41,315 bases of DNA from Clostridia bacterium (lineage in GTDB: Bacteria > Bacillota > Clostridia > Oscillospirales > CAG-272): positions 1-41,315 of the forward strand of contig JAFTOG010000038.1 of the NCBI GenBank assembly GCA_017451485.1, in the 5' to 3' direction. The notes under the pieces were generated by a model. The model ran no database searches, had not been told where the DNA came from, and saw only the letters and a program-made list of their open reading frames with translations. Shown here one piece after another: positions 13,582 through 22,354 of this stretch; positions within the stretch are counted from its first letter, which is position 1, and each line of letters starts with the position of its first letter. The position numbers and the translations under genes are program-made.

Positions 13582-14700
13582 TTATGTAGCATCATATTCT
13601 CCGTATTCACAGCCTACATTCTCGCATATAACCTCATCAATCAGCTTTTTTCCTCGGTATAGCTTAACAGTTCCTCTTCCGTTTCCACCGTTCCACAAGC
13701 GATTATGTAGCTTCTTACCGTTTGGTGCTTCATAATTTACAAGAAGCATATCCTTCTTTTCACACACGATATCCGTCACCATACGGTTACGCCAGGTTTT
13801 TTGCTCCACATGCCAGATTATTTGTGTGTCCGTCTCCTGACAGTTGAACTTTGTGCGTGTAAAGGTCCATAGCTTCGAAAAGTTAAACTCATAGCACTTA
13901 CCCTCATACCAATAAGCAGATAAGAGCTTTCTCTTAAGTGCTATGGGTCCGATTTTGGGACATCCTCCACCTATATCAAATACGCTGTCAGTCAGCTTCT
14001 TACCCGTAATCTTACTTGTAAGATTATTAGAGGACAGCCAGACCCAAGGTGATGTAAAATCCTTACCCCAGTTTTTGTCTGCATATCCGTAGCAGGTCTC
14101 CGGGCTTACAGTATATCTTTCACCGTTCCATATAACCTCACCGGAATAGGCTGTTTTCATACCTTCGGCATGCCAGAACATCTCAAAGAGCTGGAGCTTC
14201 CGAAACAGCCATCCTGCACCGTAGCCCACATTAAATGCAGTCCTTTTATCAATGGTCAGATTCCATGACATTTCTCCGTTCTGACACATCCATTCCGGAT
14301 GGTCATCGGCATTTTCTATCTTAATATGTCCGTGCATTTCCGTTTCTGTGCAGTAGCAGTCCTCTGCTCTTACAAAAAAAGGTACACCGTATGATACCTC
14401 TATTTTATTCCAACCGAAAAATCTGTGTAGCTGTGAAGCATCCTCCCCCCACGAGCCTGCCTTTACCATCAGGTAGGATGGCTTAACACCCTTAGCCTTA
14501 TTTTCAGGGAGCTGTCCGTATACGGGCTCATCTCCACCACTCCTCGGATTGCAGAGAAAGTACTCAATAAAGAATGGCCGTTCCTCTCCTGTCCTTTCGT
14601 TTATTGCAGTAAAGGAATGCCACCACCAATCGTAGCCTCGCTTTGCCTGTCCACCGAAAAGCTGACATGCATTGCGTGAAATTCTATGCTTGTTAAACAT
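13582..14700 (-). CDS. Tocopherol cyclase-like protein (lipocalin-type fold)
   Basis: 372-residue soluble protein rich in Trp and aromatic residues (GYDWWWHSF, SSNNLTS, YGYADKNWGKDFTSPWVWLSS). The YADKNWG...PW block near residues 200-215 is characteristic of the tocopherol cyclase family and its bacterial relatives. True tocopherol cyclase makes vitamin E in phototrophs. An anaerobic Firmicute is unlikely to do that, so a different substrate must be expected. No signal peptide. It heads a two-gene unit with the amidohydrolase, suggesting a shared small-molecule pathway. Confidence 0.75.
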   Translation of the reverse strand: MFNKHRISRNACQLFGGQAKRGYDWWWHSFTAINERTGEERPFFIEYFLCNPRSGGDEPVYGQLPENKAKGVKPSYLMVKAGSWGEDASQLHRFFGWNKIEVSYGVPFFVRAEDCYCTETEMHGHIKIENADDHPEWMCQNGEMSWNLTIDKRTAFNVGYGAGWLFRKLQLFEMFWHAEGMKTAYSGEVIWNGERYTVSPETCYGYADKNWGKDFTSPWVWLSSNNLTSKITGKKLTDSVFDIGGGCPKIGPIALKRKLLSAYWYEGKCYEFNFSKLWTFTRTKFNCQETDTQIIWHVEQKTWRNRMVTDIVCEKKDMLLVNYEAPNGKKLHNRLWNGGNGRGTVKLYRGKKLIDEVICENVGCEYGEYDAT

Positions 14701-14774
14701 TGCGATTCTCCCCTCAAAAAATTAGCCATCTCCATTGAAAAATCAAAATGATAATTAATATTACCTTATTTATG

Positions 14775-14803
14775 ATTATATCACACAATCTCTATATTTT
14801 CAA
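14775..14803 (-). promoter_or_regulatory. Promoter of the tocopherol-cyclase-like gene
   Basis: Minus-strand TTGAAA (14798-14803), 17 bp, TATAAT (14775-14780), about 75 bp before the ATG at 14700. Confidence 0.7.
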
Positions 14804-14827
14804 TCTAATAAGACTGTATTTTCATAA

Positions 14828-14857
14828 AAAATCAGGTGTCATCGGACACCTGATTTT
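14828..14857. terminator. Bidirectional terminator after the ACT gene
   Basis: CAGGTGTC-ATCG-GACACCTG flanked by A-run and T-run (AAAAAATCAG...CTGATTTTTTT), 5 bp past the ACT gene stop. It separates the paaK-ACT transcript from the next promoter. Confidence 0.9.
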
Positions 14858-14861
14858 TTTA

Positions 14862-15293
14862 TTAAAGCTTTAATACATCTGCGTTTGTAATAAGATGGAA
14901 GCCTGCATTTTGAAGAGCCGACTCAGCAATATCATCGTCCTCTACTCTGAATACAACATATGCGTGCTTTTCAGTACGGGTCATAAACGCATACAAATAT
15001 TCCATATTTATTCCTGCTTTGTCAAGAACACCGAGTGCCTCGGTAAGCTTACCGGGTGCATCTCCAATCTTAACTCCCACAACATTTGTAATCTTGATAA
15101 GATAGCCCTTATCAGTAAGAGTCTTCTTTGCTGTCTCAACATCGTTTACGATAAGACGCAAAATTCCGAAATCCTCTGTTTCCGCTATGGAAAGTGCTCT
15201 TATGTTGACATTATTATTTGCAAGAGTATCTGTAATGGAGACAAGTGCTCCCTGCTTATTTTCAACAAAAACTGTTAACTGCTGTATTGCCAT
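14862..15293 (-). CDS. Tandem ACT-domain protein
   Basis: 143 residues made of two ACT domains: AIQQLTVFVENKQGALVSITDTLANNNVNIRALSI (residues 2-36) and VGVKIGDAPGKLTEALGVLDKAGINMEYLY (about 73-102). ACT domains bind amino acids and regulate enzymes. It lies 16 bp after paaK and shares its Phe T-box, and a paaK-ACT pairing is common in anaerobes, so it probably senses an aromatic amino acid and modulates the ligase or its pathway. No catalytic domain is attached. Confidence 0.92.
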   Translation of the reverse strand: MAIQQLTVFVENKQGALVSITDTLANNNVNIRALSIAETEDFGILRLIVNDVETAKKTLTDKGYLIKITNVVGVKIGDAPGKLTEALGVLDKAGINMEYLYAFMTRTEKHAYVVFRVEDDDIAESALQNAGFHLITNADVLKL

Positions 15294-15309
15294 TTTGTAT
15301 TCTCCCTTC

Positions 15310-16617
15310 TTATACTAGCTTACGCTTATCAATTACACGGACAGCCTTACCCTCACTGCGGGCAATGGACTTAGGTGCAACAAGATGTACGGCAGGATTG
15401 ATGCCAAGCATAATCTTCATTGCGTTAGCAAGAGCTTTCTCCATAGCGAGAATTTCACTTACCTTATCTGTGAACTTCTCGGATGTCATCTCTACATTAA
15501 CATCAAAGGTATCGTTGTTATTTACTCTGTCTACTACTATCTGGTAGTTGGGCTCATAGCCTTCCTTCAAAAGAACTGTCTCTATCTGGCTGGGGAATAC
15601 ATTAACTCCACGAATAATAAGCATATCATCAGTTCTGCCCATAGGCTTAGCCATCTTAATTAGAGTTCTTCCACAGGAGCACTTCTTACGGGAAAGAACG
15701 CAGATATCACGGGTACGGTAACGAAGAAGGGGGAATGCCTCCTTATCAAGAGATGTAAATACAAGCTCTCCCTTTTCACCCTCGGGAAGAACCTCTCCTG
15801 TATCAGGATTAATAATTTCTGCTAAGAAGTGGTCCTCATTGATGTGCATACCTGTCTGCTCCGAGCATTCAAAGGATACGCCGGGGCCGGAGGTCTCTGT
15901 AAGTCCGTAAATATCATATGCCTTAATGCCGAGAGTTGCCTCTATGCCTCTTCTCATTTCCTCTGTCCAGGGCTCAGCACCGAAAATACCTGCCTTTAGG
16001 GGAATATCCTCGGGCTTGTATCCCTGCTCCTTAAGGCTCTCTCCGATATACGCAGCATAGGAGGGAGTACAGCAAAGAATTGTAGCACTTAAGTCTGTCA
16101 TAAATTGTATCTGTCTCTCTGTATTACCTGATGACATAGGAAGGGTCAGGCATCCTACACGGTGAGATCCACCGTTAAGACCGGGACCTCCTGTAAAAAG
16201 TCCGTATCCGTATGCAACCTGACAAACATCCTTGTTTGTACCACCTGCTGCAACAATTGCTCTCGCACAGCAATCCTCCCAAAGATCAATATCGTGCTGT
16301 GTATAGAACGCAACTACTCTTCTGCCTGTTGTTCCGGAGGTTGACTGAATACGAACGCACTCGTCAAGAGGCTTAGCCAAAAGTCCGTAAGGATATGCAT
16401 CACGAAGGTCTGCCTTTGTAAGGAAGGGAAGCTTATGTAAATCCTCTATTCCGTGGATGTCCTCGGGCTTAACTCCCTTTTTATCCATAAGATCACGGTA
16501 ATATGCAACATTTTCGTAAACATGTCTTACCTGCTTAACCAGCTTCTCCGATTGGAGCTTTTTCATCTCCTCGACGGGCATTGTTTCAATTTCTTTCTGA
16601 TAGTAATTCTGTGCCAT
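15310..16617 (-). CDS. paaK: Phenylacetate (aryl-acetate) CoA ligase
   Basis: 435-residue adenylate-forming enzyme that activates phenylacetate or a related aryl acetate to the CoA thioester with ATP. AMP-binding loop IQSTSGTTGRRVVAF (about residues 91-105), YDIYGLTETSGPG near 234-246, the hinge RYRTRDICVL and the C-terminal SPKSIARSEGKAVRV-type tail. Start ATG 16617 is preferred over 16626, since AAAGG abuts the latter. Phe T-box control means it is induced when Phe-tRNA is short. This fits salvage of phenylacetate to phenylpyruvate by an indolepyruvate-type ferredoxin oxidoreductase (not in the window) better than catabolism. Confidence 0.94.
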   Translation of the reverse strand: MAQNYYQKEIETMPVEEMKKLQSEKLVKQVRHVYENVAYYRDLMDKKGVKPEDIHGIEDLHKLPFLTKADLRDAYPYGLLAKPLDECVRIQSTSGTTGRRVVAFYTQHDIDLWEDCCARAIVAAGGTNKDVCQVAYGYGLFTGGPGLNGGSHRVGCLTLPMSSGNTERQIQFMTDLSATILCCTPSYAAYIGESLKEQGYKPEDIPLKAGIFGAEPWTEEMRRGIEATLGIKAYDIYGLTETSGPGVSFECSEQTGMHINEDHFLAEIINPDTGEVLPEGEKGELVFTSLDKEAFPLLRYRTRDICVLSRKKCSCGRTLIKMAKPMGRTDDMLIIRGVNVFPSQIETVLLKEGYEPNYQIVVDRVNNNDTFDVNVEMTSEKFTDKVSEILAMEKALANAMKIMLGINPAVHLVAPKSIARSEGKAVRVIDKRKLV

Positions 16618-16702
16618 TATAATCATCCTTTCTTAGTATTACGAGCGACACCTTACTGTTCGTAATATCATTTGATTTTAGCTCGGATTGTGTATGGAGA
16701 AA

Positions 16703-16983
16703 CAAAAATCGCCCTCCGCATTCCGAAAGAATACAGAGGACGAGAAATATAATCCCGTGGTACCACCTCAGTTCGCCACTATCTCACGATAGCGACCTTT
16801 TCAGGTACTTATATACCTTAGTTCTGTTACGGGAACTCCCGTTGCATCCTACTTAAGGCCAAGCTTGTTCAGTGCACTGCTTGCAAAATGAATTCAATAA
16901 GGCTGTCCTCTTTGCCTCGCACCACCCGGCAACTCTCTCCAGATTCCTTCCAAATCTACTTGTTTCTGCTCTGACGCATTTAT
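16703..16983 (-). promoter_or_regulatory. T-box riboswitch, Phe-specific, upstream of paaK
   Basis: Minus strand: Stem I with AGAGAG, specifier UUC (16890-16892) in GAA-UUC-A, T-box AGGTGGTACCACGGG (16754-16768), terminator CGTCCTCTGTATTC/GAATGCGGAGGGCG (16710-16742) then ATTTTTG. Aligns closely with the Tyr T-box at 18680. UUC followed by a purine points to tRNA-Phe. Confidence 0.9.
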
Positions 16984-16989
16984 GTAAGT

Positions 16990-17018
16990 ATTGTATCACT
17001 TATGGACAAATATGTCAA
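16990..17018 (-). promoter_or_regulatory. Promoter of paaK leader
   Basis: Minus-strand TTGACA (17013-17018), 17 bp, TACAAT (16990-16995), seven bases before the T-box leader begins. Confidence 0.85.
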
Positions 17019-17075
17019 TAGATTTTGTGAAAAATGCCAATTATCTATTATGAATTATAAATGTTTTTGATTTTT

Positions 17076-18632
17076 TTACTCTTCGTTATAGCACTCAAAG
17101 ATTTTCTCTACTCTATCGTTATCCTTAGCTGTTTTCCTTGTAAAGTAGCTTACAACAGGTACAACAACAAGGGATACTGCCATTGCACAAACACCCATTT
17201 CCGGAGACTTAGCCGCAGCTGAGGAGAAGCCTGATGCAATCGATATAACAAGAGTAGCTATACCTACTGTAACAAGTCCTGATATCATACCTGCAAATGC
17301 ACCGATTTTCGTAATCTTCTTTGAGAAAAGACCCCAAATGTAAGGACCGATAAAGCACCCGGATACAACGCCCCACGAGAAGGACATAAGACTTACTATA
17401 ATCGGAATATTCTGTGTAGCGAAGATGAAAGAGCAAGCAACGAATACAAGGCAAAGAATTCTTGTAAGCATCATCTGCTTTTCAGGCTTGATTTCCTTTT
17501 TGCTTACTGCAGGAATAAGGTCAACGGCTACAGCAGAGGCAGAAGTAAGAACTACAGCCTCAAGGGTTGACATAGATGCTGACAGCAAAAGAATCATAAT
17601 AACTGCAAGAAGAATTATTCCAAGTGTTCCATTGCCGAGGACCTCCATAAGAACAGAGGGTATTATAGAGTCAACTCCACCATCAGGAAGCTTGCCACCG
17701 AGAATAAGTCTTGATGTGCTACCGATAAGGTATGCACCACAACCTATAATTACGCAGAAGGCTGTGGAAATAATTGTTCCTCGCTTAATAGCTGCTGTAT
17801 CCTTAATAGCGTAGAATTTACCAATCATCTGAGGAAGTCCCCAGGTACCAAAGCTGGTAAGCATAATATTTACACAGAGGAACTTAAATGCTGATCCACC
17901 GAAAATGTTGGAAAGCTGTGCTCCCGTTACGGGATTAGGATCACCCTCAATAGGTTGGAAATTCTTAAGATTTTCAAAAAGACCTGAAAGTCCACCTACA
18001 CTATCGTGAGAAAGTGAAGCAACGATAAGGCATACTACACCGACTATCATAATAATGCCTTGAACAAGGTCTGTATACGCTGTTGCAATGTATCCTCCTG
18101 CCACAAGGTAAACTGCGGTAAGACAAGCTATAATAAGCATCCACACCCATGTTTCAACACTGGGGAATACTGCATTAAACAAAGAGCCGAGTCCCTTGTA
18201 CACTGCCGCAGAGTAAGGAACAAGGAATACAAAGATAATTATTGCTGCAAATATCTTCATATTCTTAGAGTCATATCTCTTTTCAAAATACTCGGGCATT
18301 GTTTTTGCCTCAAGCTTTTTGGTCATTTTTCTTGTTTTGTTGGCAAACAACAGCCAGGAAAGTAAACAGCCGAGAACGGCATTGCCTATACCGATCCATA
18401 TAGCCCCAAGACCTATATTCCAGCCGTGCTGTCCTGCATAGCCTACAAATACTACTGCTGAGAAATATGTAGTACCGTATGCAAAAGCTGTTACCCATGC
18501 GTTAACCTTTCTTCCTCCAAGAAGGAAGCCGTCAAGTGTTTTTGATTTACCATAGCTTATGCATCCTATAAGTGCCATTGCAATAGCATAAACGCATAGT
18601 GCAACTATGGTATAAATTTGTGCTTTTTCCAT
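17076..18632 (-). CDS. Sodium:solute symporter (SSS family), probable aromatic substrate
   Basis: 518-residue permease with about 13 membrane helices and the LeuT-type sodium symporter fold of the SSS/PutP family. Characteristic: GRKVNAWVTAFAYGTTYFSAVVFVGYAGQ near residues 40-68, GGYIATAYTDLVQGIIM near 178-194, and LLSASMSTLEAVVLTSAS near 345-362, the sodium-site region. Start ATG 18632 has GGGAGGAAAAAAT. Its own T-box reads UAC (Tyr), so it is induced by tyrosine shortage and probably imports tyrosine or a precursor such as 4-hydroxyphenylacetate. It precedes the Phe-T-box paaK unit. Family certain, substrate inferred. Confidence 0.9.
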   Translation of the reverse strand: MEKAQIYTIVALCVYAIAMALIGCISYGKSKTLDGFLLGGRKVNAWVTAFAYGTTYFSAVVFVGYAGQHGWNIGLGAIWIGIGNAVLGCLLSWLLFANKTRKMTKKLEAKTMPEYFEKRYDSKNMKIFAAIIIFVFLVPYSAAVYKGLGSLFNAVFPSVETWVWMLIIACLTAVYLVAGGYIATAYTDLVQGIIMIVGVVCLIVASLSHDSVGGLSGLFENLKNFQPIEGDPNPVTGAQLSNIFGGSAFKFLCVNIMLTSFGTWGLPQMIGKFYAIKDTAAIKRGTIISTAFCVIIGCGAYLIGSTSRLILGGKLPDGGVDSIIPSVLMEVLGNGTLGIILLAVIMILLLSASMSTLEAVVLTSASAVAVDLIPAVSKKEIKPEKQMMLTRILCLVFVACSFIFATQNIPIIVSLMSFSWGVVSGCFIGPYIWGLFSKKITKIGAFAGMISGLVTVGIATLVISIASGFSSAAAKSPEMGVCAMAVSLVVVPVVSYFTRKTAKDNDRVEKIFECYNEE

Positions 18633-18679
18633 ATTTTTTCCTCCCTTTGACCGAAACACGGAGAAAACCGATTACGGCA

Positions 18680-18985
18680 AAAAAATACGCCCTCCGTATT
18701 CCTATAAGAATACAGAGGACGAGAAATATAATCCCGTGGTACCACCTCAATTTACCGTTTGCTCACGCACACAGCCTTTCCAAGTGTCTAACAACACTCC
18801 TGTTCTGTTACGGGAACTCCCGTTGTAGCCTACACATCCCAAAACCGGGACTTCGGTACACTGCTCATGAAATGTATTCTCTGTCTTACTCAGCTACTGT
18901 CTTGCACCAACCGTCAGCTCTCTGCAAGCGTTTCAAACAGATACTTTTTTTCAATCACTGCATTTACGCTTTATTCAAATAAAGT
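18680..18985 (-). promoter_or_regulatory. T-box riboswitch, Tyr-specific, upstream of the SSS transporter
   Basis: Minus strand: AGAGAG Stem I element, specifier UAC (18874-18876) in GAA-UAC-A, T-box AGGTGGTACCACGGG (18733-18747), terminator CGTCCTCTGTATTC/GAATACGGAGGGCG (18688-18720) then TATTTTTTTG. Laid out like the Phe T-box, from which it differs at the specifier. The two are probably duplicates. Confidence 0.9.
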
Positions 18986-18991
18986 ACAATT

Positions 18992-19020
18992 ATTCTACCA
19001 TCTTTACAATGCCATGTCAA
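18992..19020 (-). promoter_or_regulatory. Promoter of the SSS transporter leader
   Basis: Minus-strand TTGACA (19015-19020), 17 bp, TAGAAT (18992-18997). 19021-19130 between this and the divergent GH27 promoter is AT-rich with nothing recognised. Confidence 0.8.
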
Positions 19021-19132
19021 GTGTTTTTGGGAAATTACCTTAAATTTTTATTCGTTTTTCATCAAAAATATTCACAAAAATATTCATGTATCCACAATAT
19101 AGATTTTTCACAGTATTATTTAATATTCTCAC

Positions 19133-19162
19133 TTGAAAATTTGTATGCAAATGTGATACAAT
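19133..19162 (+). promoter_or_regulatory. GH27 promoter with inverted repeat in the spacer
   Basis: TTGAAA (19133-19138), 18 bp, TACAAT (19157-19162). The spacer carries ATTTG-TATG-CAAAT (19139-19152), a small inverted repeat that could be an operator for a sugar-responsive repressor. Confidence 0.65.
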
Positions 19163-19196
19163 TATATCGACTACATATAATACAAGGAGAATACCT

Positions 19197-20312
19197 ATGC
19201 TTGCAAAAAAACCTCCTATGGGTTGGAACTCATGGAATACATTTACAAACAAAATTGACGAAAAGCTTATTATGGAGACTGCCGATGCAATGGTGGACAA
19301 CGGTCTTCTTGATGCCGGATATGAATATCTGGTTATTGATGACTGTTGGAGTGAGAAGCAGCGTGACGAAAACGGAATGCTTGTAGCCGATAAGGAAAAA
19401 TTCCCACACGGTATTAAATATGTTGCAGACTATGTTCACTCCAAGGGACTTAAATTCGGTATGTATTCATGCTGCGGCACTCTTACCTGTGCAGGATATC
19501 CGGGTAGCTTCGGTCATGAATTTGACGATGCTAAATACTTTGCCGAGGTGGGAGTTGATTTTCTAAAGTATGATAACTGCTACAAGACCAAGATGGAAAA
19601 TTATCTTGCATACATGCGAATGTCTGTAGCTTTGCGTTCCTGTGGCAGAGAAATTCTTTTTTCTGCCTGCAATTGGGGAACAGATAATGTTCACAGCTGG
19701 GCAAGGGCAGTTGGAGCACATATGTACCGTTCCACCTTTGATATTACCGACACCTTTGAATCTATAAAAGAGCTCTCCGAAAGTCAAAAGGATAAGCTTG
19801 TTTACTCTGCACCCGGATGTTATAATGACATCGATATGCTTGTAACAGGGCTTCATGGAGAGGGTTCTATCGGCTTCGGTCACGGATGTACCGAGGCAAA
19901 TTACAGATATCACTTTGCATTCTGGTGTTTTGCATCCTCACCTCTTATGATAGGATGCGATGTTCGTAACCTTTCAAAGGAAAACAAGGCACTTCTTACA
20001 AATCCTCTACTTATCAGAATAAATCAGGATGAAGAGGGCCGTCCTCCAATTTTCTTTGGAGATTATGAGTACCATGCATTTAAGGTGCTGTCAAATAACG
20101 AATATGCTATTGGATTTTTCAATCCCCTTGACAAAGAACGCAAAATAACCTTCAATTTCCATGACCTCGGTCTTATGCCGAATGACAGATGCGTATTGAA
20201 GATTACCGACGCATTTACAGGTGAGGATCTCGGTGTGTACAGAGATTACTTCAGTGCCCATGTTGGCTCAGGCGATGCGAAAATGTTTATCGCCACCCCT
20301 GTATTACTATGA
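19197..20312 (+). CDS. Alpha-galactosidase, glycoside hydrolase family 27
   Basis: 371-residue cytosolic enzyme (no signal peptide) that releases terminal alpha-galactose from oligosaccharides by a retaining mechanism. N-terminal PPMGWNSWNTF (residues 6-16), YEYLVIDDCW (42-51), nucleophile D126 in FLKYDNC, and R178-S-T-F-D182 with D182 as acid/base. The C-terminal beta domain (about 280-371) is typical of GH27. RBS AAGGAG before ATG 19197. Overlaps the next 63-residue gene by ATGA, and is convergent with a GH36 alpha-galactosidase, so the locus handles imported raffinose/melibiose-type sugars. GH27 also contains N-acetylgalactosaminidases, which cannot be excluded. Confidence 0.93.
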   Translation: MLAKKPPMGWNSWNTFTNKIDEKLIMETADAMVDNGLLDAGYEYLVIDDCWSEKQRDENGMLVADKEKFPHGIKYVADYVHSKGLKFGMYSCCGTLTCAGYPGSFGHEFDDAKYFAEVGVDFLKYDNCYKTKMENYLAYMRMSVALRSCGREILFSACNWGTDNVHSWARAVGAHMYRSTFDITDTFESIKELSESQKDKLVYSAPGCYNDIDMLVTGLHGEGSIGFGHGCTEANYRYHFAFWCFASSPLMIGCDVRNLSKENKALLTNPLLIRINQDEEGRPPIFFGDYEYHAFKVLSNNEYAIGFFNPLDKERKITFNFHDLGLMPNDRCVLKITDAFTGEDLGVYRDYFSAHVGSGDAKMFIATPVLL

Positions 20313-20500
20313 GGGGATGCATAAAGTGCGGTGCACCCCTTACCGCTGATGAAATAGCGATATTCAAAAGACTTATAAATCGAGGGGCTACAGATTGCGA
20401 ATGCAAAAAATGCCTTGCTGTTCACTTAAAAATTGACCCTGCCGAGATAGATAGGAAAATCGAGTTTTTCAAGCGACACGGATGTACATTATTTACATAA
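20309..20500 (+). CDS. 63-residue Cys-rich (zinc-ribbon-like) protein
   Basis: Starts at the ATGA overlap with the GH27 stop, so translation is coupled. Cys4-Cys7 (CIKC), then C30, C32 and C35 (CECKKC) and C60 suggest a metal-binding ribbon or knuckle. Between them lies a helical stretch (TADEIAIFKRLINRG). I do not recognise a named function; short proteins with the 'CIKCG.PLT..EIA..K.LI.RGA..C.C..CL' pattern occur in clostridia. It need not have a galactoside role. Terminator follows at once. Confidence 0.75.
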   Translation: MRGCIKCGAPLTADEIAIFKRLINRGATDCECKKCLAVHLKIDPAEIDRKIEFFKRHGCTLFT

Positions 20501-20507
20501 AAATGCA

Positions 20508-20559
20508 GACTGCCTTAGCATATTATCCATAACGGGAAATACGCTGAGGCAGTCCTTTT
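20508..20559. terminator. Bidirectional terminator between GH27 and GH36 units
   Basis: GACTGCCTTAGC and GCTGAGGCAGTC pair over 12 bp (one G-U) around a 23-nt loop, followed by CTTTTT on plus and TGCATTTTTATG on minus. Shared by two convergent transcripts. Confidence 0.85.
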
Positions 20560-22299
20560 TCATATTATTTTAACCATTCCACAGTTATCTACAGATAACT
20601 TAGATACTCCAACGGGGATTTCTCCCTCGCATTGCTTTTCACCGTAGATACTATATATCTCGTATTTTACTTTCTTTTCGGTTTCCACATAAATTCCGGC
20701 AGCTCCCGTAGAGTTAAATATGTAGTTTACAAGCTTTTTATCTGCTTCAACAACTACACTTTGATACAAAACAACTACACTCTCCCTATCATTTTGGCTT
20801 TTTACCATTGAATAATTTGCCTCTGCGTCACGGGCTGAGATATTACCGTCAAGTATAGCATCCCTATGCTCTCTCCAGAATGAAAGAAAATGCTCAAGCA
20901 GTCTTTTATGCTCATTGGTTATGTTATCAAAGCGTACGGAAATTTGGGGTACCGTAAACATGCATGCAAGAAGCTGATATGCAACACTCTCGGGTGTGTC
21001 ATTGTTATTCCACATTAGCATATCGCTGTGAACTGCGGCACCTCCCATAGTAAGACGAAGATCCACAGCCCCTATTCTGTTAGCTAACGGGTCGCAGGGG
21101 CAATCGGTAACACGGAAGAAATTGCCGTATTTAGCAACCACAGGACCAACATATGATTGACGGAACTCTATCATAAATTCGGGATTTATAGCCTTGAGCC
21201 TTGATGATACCTCAGAAAGAAGCTTGTTTACTCCCTCCTCAACGGAAACGCAATCCATCTTATCATAGTCCTTCGAGCTACAATCCTCAGGCAAAAAGCT
21301 GTCTATAAAGTCGAGCTTAAGTCCGTCCCAGCCATACTCCTCAACATATCCACAGTAAATATCAACAAGAAAATCTCTTACCTCCTTAAATCTCGGGTCG
21401 AGAACAGAGGCTTTTGTATTGTCACGATGTCTTAAATACATACCCTTGAAGCGTTCATAGTTTTCACTCATATATCCTACAAAAGGCACGGAAAACCATA
21501 TTACAAATTTCATACCCAGGGCGTGAATTCGGTCTACAAAGTTCTTCATATCCGGGATCTTCTTTTTGCTGATTTTCCAATCTCCGCAGTAGGCGTATCC
21601 ACGGGTGTTATCTTCTGTCTGCCATCCGTCGTCTACTATTACAGTATCCATACCAAGGGATTTAGCCACCTTGCACTCCCTTACAATAGCGTCCACATCT
21701 ATCTCCTGATGGTAGCTGTACCACGCAGAATACATAGGAAGCCTTGCATACTCAGGAGTATGGCACACTGTGTAGCCAAGCTCACTCCACCACTCCCTTG
21801 CAGATTTTACACTGTCGCAGAGGGGTATGCTTCTTTTATCTATCCTTAAGGTAATGGAATACTCAGACATAAGAGGGCTTATATCGGGGAAAAGCTCCAT
21901 CTTTATCCTTACCCTTCCGTTTTCCTCTACTGTACCCGCAGATAGAATCGTAGTGTTTGCAGGGTCGGACAGAGCTACTGTTATTCTGTTCATATTAGCC
22001 TTGCTGTAAATACAGATAAGAGGCATACCCGTAGCTGTCCTGCTAACCTCACTACGCATATTCCAATCAGGAGTGATATTCTTGCTGAATTGACTCTTCG
22101 ATGACCAGAAGCCCATCATATCAATCTGGTCCTCCTCCCAAGCAAGAGAGTACCTCGAGGGATATACATTTTTACCGAAATCCAGGTGCAGACTGTATTC
22201 GCACACTTCTCCATCCTTAACAAGAGTAAGGCTCTCCTCCTTTAGCTCATTGTCGGTAAAGCTCTCAAAAGCAATTCCATGAAAAGTAAATTTCGACAT
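20560..22299 (-). CDS. Alpha-galactosidase-like, glycoside hydrolase family 36
   Basis: 579-residue intracellular enzyme. N-terminal beta-sandwich (about 1-170), then a TIM barrel with VIVDDGWQTED (221-230) and nucleophile D330 in WDGLKLDFID; the acid/base is D399 in FFRVTDCPCDP. A C-terminal beta domain follows from about 490. Shorter than the usual 700-residue GH36 alpha-galactosidases, so it belongs to a short subgroup, and raffinose-synthase-like or other alpha-galactoside activities are possible. RBS AAAGGAG before ATG 22299. Convergent with the GH27 gene. Confidence 0.88.
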   Translation of the reverse strand: MSKFTFHGIAFESFTDNELKEESLTLVKDGEVCEYSLHLDFGKNVYPSRYSLAWEEDQIDMMGFWSSKSQFSKNITPDWNMRSEVSRTATGMPLICIYSKANMNRITVALSDPANTTILSAGTVEENGRVRIKMELFPDISPLMSEYSITLRIDKRSIPLCDSVKSAREWWSELGYTVCHTPEYARLPMYSAWYSYHQEIDVDAIVRECKVAKSLGMDTVIVDDGWQTEDNTRGYAYCGDWKISKKKIPDMKNFVDRIHALGMKFVIWFSVPFVGYMSENYERFKGMYLRHRDNTKASVLDPRFKEVRDFLVDIYCGYVEEYGWDGLKLDFIDSFLPEDCSSKDYDKMDCVSVEEGVNKLLSEVSSRLKAINPEFMIEFRQSYVGPVVAKYGNFFRVTDCPCDPLANRIGAVDLRLTMGGAAVHSDMLMWNNNDTPESVAYQLLACMFTVPQISVRFDNITNEHKRLLEHFLSFWREHRDAILDGNISARDAEANYSMVKSQNDRESVVVLYQSVVVEADKKLVNYIFNSTGAAGIYVETEKKVKYEIYSIYGEKQCEGEIPVGVSKLSVDNCGMVKII

Positions 22300-22354
22300 T
22301 TTTCTCCTTTTTATACTGATTTTTCAGTACCGTTATATATTTTTTGTTACATTT

